Of a stretch of 44,777 nt of DNA, positions 18,987 to 29,600 are shown piece by piece. Positions within the stretch are counted from its first letter, which is position 1. The number at the start of each line of letters is the position of its first letter. The stretch is from Symbiodinium natans (lineage: Eukaryota; Sar; Dinophyceae; Suessiales; Symbiodiniaceae): assembly GCA_905221605.1 (NCBI GenBank), contig CAJNDS010001535.1:675368-720144 (forward strand), read 5' to 3'. Under the pieces are notes generated by a model that saw only the letters and a list, made by a program, of their open reading frames with translations, searched no databases and had not been told where the DNA came from. The position numbers and the translations under genes are program-made.

Positions 18987-19115
18987 GGTCGCGAGCTGAG
19001 ACCACCTGTTGTGTTTCCGGGTGCCATCTTGGTCCGCTTGTCTTTCAGGAGTGACATGACAGCCCCCAAGATTCCTACAGCAACGCAAGGACCGTTACCC
19101 TCAAACGTTGCTCAG

Positions 19116-19164
19116 GAGCTGGTTTTGCCTCCCTCCGAGATTGAGAACGTTTGCCTGCTGACAG
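19116..19164 (+). CDS. Candidate internal exon with GC donor
   Basis: After AAACGTTGCTCAG the frame reads ELVLPPSEIENVCLLT and meets ACAG|GCCGAT. A TTTAGGG array follows at 19192. Confidence 0.4.
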
Positions 19165-19191
19165 GCCGATGTGGAGGAAGGGTAGAGTAGT

Positions 19192-19262
19192 TTAGGGTTT
19201 AGGGTTTAGGGTTTAGGGCTTAGGGTTTAGGGTTTAGGGTTTAGGGTTTAGGGTTTAGGGTT
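19192..19262. repeat. Interstitial telomeric array, TTTAGGG orientation
   Basis: Ten units, one CTTAGGG. Confidence 0.95.
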
Positions 19263-19429
19263 CCAGGGAGATCGACGAAGGATCGCATGGCGTTGTCGCG
19301 AGAACTCAAGGGACCAAGGGATGGGGATTTTATCATGATCAGCGGTGCGCTTTTTTATTGTTATGAAAAAATTGTACGTTTTAATGCGATGATCACTCGC
19401 ATAAAGCACAGAAGGTTTGGGACATGCCC

Positions 19430-19541
19430 ACTTGAAGGTTCATAGGTACAGAGTGAGTGGGGTTGAAAGTCCCCTAAATGAGTTATGACCATGGTCATCC
19501 TAGTTATAAACCTACTTATAGGTAACTATGAACCTCCAAGT
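19430..19541. mobile_element. MITE family D, copy 3
   Basis: Inverted ends ACTTGAAGGTTCATAGGTA and TAACTATGAACCTCCAAGT. A CCCTAAA array (19544-19612) starts directly outside the right end. Confidence 0.7.
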
Positions 19542-19636
19542 AGCCCTAAACCCTAATCCCTAAACCCTAAACCCTGAACCCTGAACCCTAACCCTAAACC
19601 CTAAACCCCTGAACGACCGAGCCTGACCTGGCCCAG

Positions 19637-19695
19637 ATTGTCAGAAGCGGGCCGTGTCGAACATCCGGCAGATTGCCAAGGCGGGATACCTCTAG
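19637..19695 (+). CDS. Candidate terminal exon, unknown protein
   Basis: After CCTGGCCCAG the frame reads CQKRAVSNIRQIAKAGYL and ends in TAG. It is placed directly after a CCCTAAA array and just before a MITE. Family unknown. Confidence 0.45.
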
Positions 19696-19723
19696 GCCCT
19701 AAACCCAAAACCCTTAACCCTAA

Positions 19724-19861
19724 TATAGGGGCCTTAAGAGGTAGAATAGTATCTCTTTATTTTCCGGGGGCGGGGGGGGGGGGGGGGGGTTGTTTTCGTT
19801 TAATATTGGGACCATATGGGAATACCATTATTAGTCATTCCGAACCCGACATGATATATAG
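19724..19861. mobile_element. MITE family C, copy 4 (inverted), with G tract
   Basis: The reverse complement aligns with copies at 433-538 and 31321-31420. A 24-bp almost pure G tract (19766-19789) lies inside, near the position where copy 2 carries a telomeric array. Confidence 0.6.
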
Positions 19862-19934
19862 ACCCTAAGCCAGGAAGACAGAAGTGCCTTTGGCGGGTGA
19901 GGTGTATCACAGCAGGGTCGCCTCTTGTGATGGG

Positions 19935-20092
19935 TAGGGTTTAGGGTTTAGGGTTTAGGGTTTAGGGTTTAGGGTTTAGGGTTTGGGGTTTGGGGTTTGG
20001 GGTTTGGGGTTTGGGGTTTGGGGTTTGGGGTTTGGGGTTTGGGGTTTGGGGTTCAGGGTTTAGGGTTTAGGGTTTAGGGTTTAGGGTTTCTC
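19935..20092. repeat. Telomeric array with a homogeneous TTTGGGG core
   Basis: TTTAGGG units flank about ten consecutive TTTGGGG units (19980-20050). The block structure suggests local amplification of one mutated unit. Confidence 0.95.
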
Positions 20093-20177
20093 TTAATTAC
20101 GGGACGGTCCCTTTTTGAGGGTGCCACATTCTATAGGGGGACGCAACAAAACTACCATAGTTTAGGGAACTACCCAG

Positions 20178-20253
20178 GTGAATCATCAGCAAGCGCTGCC
20201 AGTTCTTCAGAGGCGAGTCAGCAAACTGGGCTACAAGGACTCTTGGCTCAGAA
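20178..20253 (+). CDS. Candidate exon upstream of the DUF3626-like gene
   Basis: After AACTACCCAG the frame reads LPVLQRRVSKLGYKDSWLR. It could be an upstream exon of the DUF3626-like gene that follows on the same strand. The intervening exon structure is not resolved. Confidence 0.4.
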
Positions 20254-20634
20254 GTTTGTTGTTTTATTTTGTTTGCCCTCTCAGAGACTGCTTATGGCAG
20301 CTTGTCTCGTATGGTAGTACATTGTTATTGTAGAGCCTGTAGTGCATTAGGACATGGTACATCATGGTCGATTTTCGTACCAGTGCTTCAAATCGTCGAA
20401 CGTGAGGATATGGATCTGTGGACGACGTTGTCTTGGGTGCGTGACTTCGCGCGCTTTGCCAGAAGGATGTGTTCACGACATGCGCCCTGAGACTCGAGGT
20501 GCACAAAACGCGGCATTATCTCAAGAAAGGGCCGGGGGATGCAATGAAGGGAACTTAGGGATACTTGGGAACCTTCTTTGCATTTTTGGGTACTATAATT
20601 CCTAAGAAACAGCTAAGAGCCTATTTTGTGCTAG

Positions 20635-23600
20635 GGGTTCGAAGCTCAGCTAGAGGTAAGTGATGGGCATCTCAGGCCACTGATCGTGCACATCCACTTC
20701 GATAGAATGTGGCAGTTCATCGTTGAGGACGCACAACTTGTGCACCTCAAGCTGTGGCCTGATCTGGAGACGGGGTCGCGGCGCTTGGATGGCCGTATGT
20801 GTGGAACATGAAGAATTCCTACCTAGGCCCCAGTAGTTAGGTCACTAAATGTCACTAAGCGCACAGCAGGCCGGAAACAGCTTTTGGTTAGGATCTAGTG
20901 TGGAAGGGCGATGACAGCCTTTTCATGTCTGACTGGTTCGGATGGAGCCTTCAGGACACCCACTACCGTTCCCAGCAGCTTGGCAGCGTCTACTGAACAA
21001 AGAGCTAAAGTCCGGATCCAGACTGATCCAGGCCGAGGAATTGAGGACTTTGCCTTCCAAGCTTGTGTTTTTACAGGGATCTTCTGTCCAGCCAGATCGG
21101 TGCCCTGCCACCGAATGATTCTAAGGTTCGAAACTGGCAAATCGTGTGGGCTCAACAACCGGGAGGTCCGTGACAGGTGGGAGCGCGATCTTTTTCAAGG
21201 CAACGCCTGGGACAGCCTCATTGGATGTGAAAGCCACCCCTAACCCCTAACCCCTAACCCCTAAACCCCAAACCCTAAACCCTAAACCCTAAAAAAGTTC
21301 CATGGAGGCGCCTACACTGGCTGCCGCGATTTCGAGCGGCCCAAGTATGGCGTCCTCAACGTGCACAACGATTACCGAGGGGTGGTACGAGCCAAGCAGT
21401 ACGGACACCATGCTGCAGATGGCGGTAGGCAGATGTTGTGCGCGTGTTAACATCTAGCAAAACGTGGGTGCCTGTCATTCTGTCCGAACGAATCTCAGGT
21501 GACTGCTACATGATTTTAAGAGATGTGCGCTTGCGCACCACGTTCTCGCCAGAGGACATGGGGCAGCGCCATGATAAGCAGCGTTTTGAATGCTTCCTCT
21601 GAGAATTGGGATCCAGGTGAAATTTTATATTTGTTATACGCTTGAATCTTTCTCACCCTAAACCCTAAAACCTAAATCCCTAAACCCTAAACCCTGCTGT
21701 TCCTGGCAGGATTCTGCCAACCTGAAGGCCGAACGTCTGGCATGTCTGGACTACTACGCTCATGCCAGGAGCTCAGGTCATGGCGCCCCTTATGGAGGGG
21801 AGGGTTTAAGGTACGGGGGGACAACCAAGGAAGGAAATCAACTCCCCTAATCGCCCTGAACTTATATTTCCCAGATCGAACCAAGAAACAACCAAGAACA
21901 CGGATAAGAGCAACCCAGGGGGGAAGGAAAAGGGGGAAGGAATCCACACCCTTACCAAACCCTAAGAACCCAGGCACTTCTTTTTGAACTTGTGGCTTTC
22001 TGTTCAAGCCCATCTTGAGCCAAACATGATTTCCGGGTTCATTAACCCTTCCAACTCTCAACACTAACTCTTTTCTACAATACCAATTGCAGCTCCGCAC
22101 TCCCCCTGTCCTAGGATTTCCTAGGACACATTGGAGATGCAGATCTTTTGGCCAAAAACTGCCATTACGGCAGCAGCCAGCTGCTTGAAATGCAAATTGT
22201 GGTTTAACGTCTTCCAGGACGGAATTATAGCACATTGGCTAACCTACTACCCATAGAGAATCTTTTTTCACCTTGATCCTCTCATCACTGAAGACTCCTT
22301 GGCCTTCTTCACCACAAACCGTGGTCTTCGCTACGCGAAAAGCTACTGACTCCTACTATCAGGGATTTCCATACCCTTAATAGTAACCACCACATTGTCA
22401 GCACATTGGCTGTTCCAGCGCACCTGTCTCCAGAAAGAGAAAAACCATCCCTTCATCCATACCATCCAATCACTTCTTTTTCCGATTGTTGGCAATCTTG
22501 AGGTGAAGTTGCAGCAGAATATACTCCAGGTCCGAAACTGTAAGAACAGGATCCTGTATGCCCCTTTGAATTGAGGATACCAATCCTTCTCTCTTCGCAT
22601 CCTCAATCGCCTGGCAAGATTGATCCAGCTCTTCATTCGCATTGGCAGACCCTGGTGCCTCCGCATCGGATGGACGATCCTTTTCCTCAGGATCTTGCAC
22701 CATTACCACCTCTTCTTTTTTGGGACTCTGACTTTTCTCCTTCTTCTTTGTCTTTCCACCGACATTTGACTTTGTGCGCGCTTTTGAGGCTTTTTCCACT
22801 GCAGAAACCACCACATTGGATGATGATCCACCCTTCTCAATGACCGCCGGCATCTTCTTCGGCTTTGGAACCATGAGGGTATAAGGATCTTCGATAGCTG
22901 CAGCTTTCCTCTTCTTTTTTACCTTTTTCTTCTCCTCCTCAACGGCAACCTCCGTCTCCGAAGTCTCAACCACTTCTTTTTCGGCAGGAATATCTTTGCT
23001 GGACTCCCCTTCTAGGGACCTCTTTTTCCCTTTTTTTGGATCCTTTTCTTCTCCCAAATTGGCTCGCTCATACCATATCCTCAGGTCATTGACCCATTCT
23101 TCCACCTCCGCGAGTGAAACATCGTACGACTTCACTACTTCGAGAAGTTCCAGCACTGACAACATTTCAGTGGTCCACGAAACCCATACTTGATCCATGT
23201 AGTCAGCATCTCCAGTGATCTTCAGGAGTTTGAACAATGGGTCCGCCTCTGCTCGAGCCAAATCTGACTTGCCATTGGACAGAAATGAAATCGCCTCCAT
23301 CAACAGTTCCGTCATCTTGGTCTCTTCGTCATAAACCATAAAATCCTCCTCATCATCACCGAACTGTTCAGGAGAGATCTCCTTTTTTCCACCATTTGCA
23401 CCAGACTTTCTCCTTGGACCATCCCTTGGGGGCGTCCTTGGAGACCTTGGCCTCTGTTTTTCCAACGGAACCTCATGTCCAAAGACACACCTGTCACCAA
23501 ACCGACACTTCCCAGACCGAGCAAACTGGACGCACCTCACACCAGTTGCATCATGCGAGAACTCACAATCCTTTCCAGCGAAACATTCTCTCCCTGCCAC

Positions 23601-26600
23601 ATAGTACTTGCACCAATATGAATGTAGCACCACATCATCTTCGGAATGGATGAATTTGCAGTCGTCACCAAATTTGCAGCGATCTTTCCCTTTGCCAAAC
23701 CAATAGCAGAAACCCTTCTTCCTCTTCTCCAAGCGCTCTGCCTCATACCGGTCCATAGGGCGACTGTGCTCTACATGAACATTGCCATGTACCTGGGGAC
23801 TGCTCCCTTCACCCGACGTGCTATCAGTATTTGGTGCTTGGAGTACAGCTGGAAAACCTGGCCTTGGTCCTACCACCTTCATGATCGGTTTTCCGCCAAC
23901 TCCTGAGCCATGCTGAGACGATCCAAAAACATTGAACATCTTCATGAAGGCCTTCCTAGCGCCAATCTTCTGCACCCTTTTGATTGGACGTTTCATTGCT
24001 CCAACCTTGCATCCAGATGCATTCAAACGACGCAACCTTCTAAACCCAACTCTATGTCCCTTCTTCCAAAGAGCCATAAGAATTTTAGAGGCAGTAACAT
24101 TCTCCACCTCTACCTTTTCCAATGATCCCTCACTTCCCGGAACAAACCCATCCATATCTGAAGACCTTTCCATCTTTTTTGACACCACTTCGTCGAGGTA
24201 GTCTTCTGAAATCCAGGGAAAGTTCCCCTTAGAGGAAGGATTGTCATCATTGTTTGGTCCTTCACCAGGATATCCTTTGGTGCTGTCAAAGATCTTACCA
24301 GTAGTGCGGTCCTGCATAGAGAAATTCGAAGCCACGCGGGAGTACACTGACCACAAGAAAATCCTTGTGTCCGCCAGTCTGGATGACCCACTGGATTTCT
24401 CCTCTTCCGGAGAAACTTCTGGCGCTTTGCCCTTCCCTCCAGTGTCACCGCTTGTCTCACCTCCAGCATCTTCAATGGGAATAAGGGATTCATTGTTCCC
24501 TTGATCAAGCACCGCATCCTCTAGTCCAAGAACTTCCAGCATCGCTGTCGAAGGATCCACCTCCTCATCCGCATCGTCGTCCATCCTTCTCCAGAGAGCC
24601 TCCAATTGGTCCGCACAAGTCGCCTCTTGAAGAAACTCCATCAACCGAGCCCTCCCGCGCTGCCAGAGAAATTCTGAAACCATCACCGACCCTTGTGCTC
24701 CCAGATTCAGGAATGGGTGAACCATTTTGGCTACCCTCGCCATAAGTTCAATATGAACTTCCATGCCTGGACTGCGGCTCCAATCATAGGCAATTGCCTC
24801 CATAGCAGTACCAAACTTGTCCGTATTCTTGAATTCCCCTTCCAGACCAGGAGACAACAAGGCACCCATCACCGAAAGAGGGTAATTCCCCACCGCCGGC
24901 AAGCACGGGTTGTCATGGAACGAATGATGCAGGTCAGTATAATATCCTTGATCTCTCCTTTGAAAAAGGAGTGTTCCAGTCCCTAGCTGGGCATTCATTT
25001 CATCCACTTGAACCATTTCAGCACATATCCTCTGTGCCAGGTGCGCCATTGCTGGCCAGACGGTACGATCGGTCAGACCGCGACGCATAACCCAATCAGT
25101 TGTTGGCGACTGGATCAGCGTTCCTGGATCATACACCATAACCATTGCACCGTCTCCCATTGACTGATCAGCATCGTCCTCCAGTCCTCATCCTGTTCGC
25201 TTGCACCCTCGGATGACATGCTAATAACCAAATTTCGATCCATCTTATTGGACCCTTTTTGGCAATCTCTTTGCCCCATTGGCAACTTGCCAACTGCAAC
25301 CTTCCAATAAATTCGAGTCAGAAGGCCTTTCACCAGCAATTGCTGAAGGTCACTCCTCACCGGACCACCATCCAACATCTTCGCATCATTACCACGGAGA
25401 TCATTGCTCCCGCCTTCTCCTTCTTTTTGGTCGGTCTCCTCGCCAGAAATCTGTACTGCTCCTTCCGGCGCCGTCTCCTGTCCAGCCACTTCATGCCCAG
25501 GAAGAACTTGAGCGCTTTCAGAGACATTCACCTGTCCAGCAGCACCTTGCCCAGGTAAAACCTCATCCGTGGAGCCCACCGCCAGCGAACCAACCATAAC
25601 TGAACCATCCCTTGTTCTTTTTTGAGACCGTTCAGCTCGACGAGAAGGTTGTGGTAGCGAAAAAACTTGTGAAGTCACTTCTTGGCGGGTCTCCCCCCGC
25701 GACGCTTTGTCGCGCCCTTCGCCAAGGTGAACCGATTTTTTCGGCCCATCATTGGAGCCTGAAGAACCACTTTGTGGAACATTGCCACGACTCGCAGTTC
25801 TCCACGAATCCCTTTCTTGCAAAAAGAGTTCCTTCAGGCGTTGTACCGCATTGGTCTCCTCCTCGCTTGAATCGCTTGAGGAAGCGGCATACGAGACCAA
25901 AGCCTCCGCCTGGTCATCATCATCCACCACATCTGCCCACGCTCTGCTGAATGGATACGACAAACCACCACGAGGTTTCACCGGCTCCAGTGGCTTCGGT
26001 TTTTCCACCACTTCCGCCAGTTGCACTCGTCGTTGTGACCGAGATCGTGGCACCTGTCGCACCTGTTTTTTGTCCAGCAAGGGCCTTCCCCTTCTTACAG
26101 GGTTTGATCTTGACCGATACTTTTTCGTTGGTGGATTCACCGGCGGCATTCCAACTCCCACCAACCGCAGCTTCTGTACGCACAACGGAGACCTCTGCGC
26201 AAGCGTCCAACCATCACGGTACCTGACCTTATCAAAAAGCTCCCGATAGGAACCTCTCGGCATAGTTTTTGCACCGGAGTCTTCAGCTTCACGCACCTGA
26301 GTGAGGGTTCGCACCGCCGCTCTTCCAGTCCCTTTGTTCCCAGAAGATTGTTGTACCCGTACAGATGCATCAGAAGGAACTGCCTTTTCCGGTCCTCCCG
26401 GTCGATATCGGACCTCACCCACCAATTGCAGAATTTTGCATGCGGTCACTTTGTTGATCCCTTTGTCAACCAAATCTTCCACAAAGATGAACTCTTGCAA
26501 GTCCGACACATTGGTCACACCAAGCGTAATCATCACCTCACTTACATGAGGGGTATACACCCACAGGTGTGCGTTGCGAGCCATCCAATTTTCAATCGGC

Positions 26601-29600
26601 TCCTCCGGATTGTGAAGCTGAGTACTAGTGGATGCAGCCACCGAATTCTTTTGCTCATCAGCTTCTACTTCATCCAGAATACCTTTTTCACCATCTTTTT
26701 GTGACACATTGGTCATTTGCAGTGCTTTTGGTGCCGAGGATGAGGAAGATTCAGCTCCCCCACTTGCAGGTGGCTGAAAAGTGCTTCTGTCCGAGATCTC
26801 CCATCCTCTCTCCTTTTCAAACCGGACCTGATTGGCCACGTGTACCAGGTGTTTCAGGAGTGTCAGCCGCTCCTCTGACATCTCGTCGTGGGAGTACTTG
26901 CAGAAATTTGACCCTTTCCGGCAACGTCCTCTGAGGTAATAATCGAAACAGCAATGGTGGAACCCTGCGTCCCTTAGCGCCTTCCTGGAAGCATTGTCCC
27001 AAGATTTGCCGGGCTCCCAAGTCCCTTCCAATGCTACATCATCGTTGTGAAGGTACCTGCATGCAGTCCCATATTTACAAGCACCTTGATTGTAATACAA
27101 GCACAGCCGACCTTTTGGCTCACCTGACGTAGGCTCACCCTTTGATGCACCTTTGCCAAAATTGTACTTGGCCCGGAAGGCTAAATCCTCCCGCTCCTGC
27201 TGTGCCTCATCCACTGTACCTTCCTCTGTGGGAGGGTCACCGATGTTCCCGTCCTCATCATCAGCTTCTTGGCTATTCTTTGGATCAGTTGACCCCCCTT
27301 CTGGCCAACCTTCACCGTACCGACGATGCTCATAGGGACACCCATCGCCATTGCGACACCTTCCCTTATTGAAGAACCTGCACAGCTTGCTGTAACCAGG
27401 TGACAACACCGTCTTTGGTGTCATGTAAGCCTTTTTGTACTGGTCAGGATCCATGTAGGCTTCCATTGGCTTGTTCTCCCTTTTGCTCATGGATTGCACT
27501 GCACCATCAAGCTCCTGCAAAAATAGCTTGGTGTCCAACCAAAGCGCGTTCCAAAACTCCTCTTCCCCTTGATCCAGCACCACTGCCACCGCATCACCCA
27601 CAACTGGTCGAGAAAATCTCCTTTTCCTACGTGCCAGTTCGAAGAGCGCGTTGTGGTACTGTGTTCGGGAAAAGGTGGTTAACTCCCCCAAACCTGTGTT
27701 TTCTGTACCATCAGGCTCCCAACCATCATCTTGCAAGATGCCATACGCGCGCCGAGCTTCCGCATTGAGGAATGCCTGATCCGCAACACACTCCTGTAAA
27801 TCTTCCATCGGCCGACCTAACAGCATCCCAGTAATTTTGCCAACATAGGCTTCCTCTTCATTTCCATTCTCCAGAAGAGCTTTGTAGATCTTTTCTCCAT
27901 AAAGTTGCCTTTCTTTTCGTTCTTCAGAAGACAACTCCTGTACCACAAGCTCTTCATCGGATTGCTCTTCCTCCTGTTTCCAGTCCCATTGACCGTTGGA
28001 ATCTTGGTACCATTGACCAGCATACCATGAATCCGTCCACCACGTACTCCAGCCGCTGGGTTTCCACTTCCGCAGCGTCGAAGAAGAGTCCTCCACGTCC
28101 TCTTCCAAAACCAGAAAGGTGTCCAAGATTATGGTACCATCATCTTCCACTCGTTTCACTGTTCCATTGACAGTATCACCAAACTTGAACTGATATGCAT
28201 TGTTCCCTTCTGCAGGAATCAATACATTCATATCCCCATGGTCCAAAAAGGCTCCATACCCATTGATGCAGCGCACTAGACCCATGATCTCATCTCCCTC
28301 TTGATAGCAATGTGGCCCAGGTGACTCCAAGGCTCCCGCTCGGGGCACTTTCTTTACACGCTCTTCAGAAACCATCTCTGTATCATCGGCTCCTGGCGCA
28401 TCCTTTGTCTTCACCTTTGGGTCACACTGCTCGTCCTGCTCCACGAGTCCCACAAGCTCATCTTTTTTGTGCTCCTGGATTTCAGGACCTCCCTTTTTCT
28501 CCGCCAACGGCTTTGCCTCATCTGCTGTAGTTCGCTCGGTGTCGACTTCCGGTGAACTTCCAGACGGCAACGCTTCTCCCTTCATGGGAGTGGACCCATC
28601 ATTGGAGTCCTTTGTCTCACCTTCTGCAGCAGGCAAATCTTCTTCCACTGCAGGGCAATTGAGTCGATCATCCACGGCAGGCACGCTTTCTTCCACCGCA
28701 GGCTCCTTTGGTTCCATGGCCTCCAAAGGAGAATTTCCACCATCATTGACCACAGCTGCCTCATTGGCTCCGGTGTAGCCCTTGTCATTTCGTTCCTCGC
28801 TGCTAACTTCAGGTTGCACCAGTGCGTCCACCTGTGAACCTCCATCATCAGCTGCTGCGGAGACCTGCGCCCCATTGTTGCAGTCGCCCGTGGAACGTAC
28901 CACCACATGCACCTCAACCCGTGCTTCCTTCGCACTCCAGGTAATATCTGGCGCATCAACCCGCGCATCATTGGCGCTCCAGGCCTCATTTTTCAGATCA
29001 TCCGTGTCTCCAGCTATTCCAGAAGCTTCTTTTTCCCCTTGAATGGCAGAATTCTTGGCACCAAACGAAGAGACCTCCTCAGTCGTAACACACAACTTTT
29101 TCTCTCCATCCTCCGAATCTCCAGGACCACCTTCCTGAACAACAGGTACCACATCCACCACTCGCTCTTCTGCAGCCGACACAGTTCCGATCACCTCATT
29201 GGGCATTTTCTCTTCTGGATCCACCAATTCCATCGCTGCCCCACCCTCAGAAAGCGCTTCTGTTTCTTCCCGATCCAGGTGTTGAGCTCCAGCGATGTTG
29301 GCTTGGTTCCCAGGAATCCCTTCCTCATCAGGAGAACCCGAGGTCGGGGCGTCACCATCAGCCCTAGGACCGCTATCCCTGATAGTAGAGGAAAAATCTT
29401 TTTCACCTAAACTATTTACACTACCCTGGAATGCCCTCGTAGACTCAGTCTTCGGAGTAGAGGATGAAGAATCCAGTGCCGCCTCCATTTCCAGCTCATT
29501 GCCCAAAGGAGACCCAACCACCTCGTCACTCTTCACCTTTTCACCTACCACCGGCAATGTCCACTTGGTTTCGTGCGTATCCAGGCAGTAATAATATTGT

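Noticed and set aside
20656-20675. A GTAAGT...CAG intron
   Set aside because: It would be only 20 nt long, and the frame is open straight through it.
25118-25187. A retroviral-type slippery heptamer at the ORF1/ORF2 overlap
   Set aside because: No X-XXY-YYZ sequence was found in the ORF1 frame.
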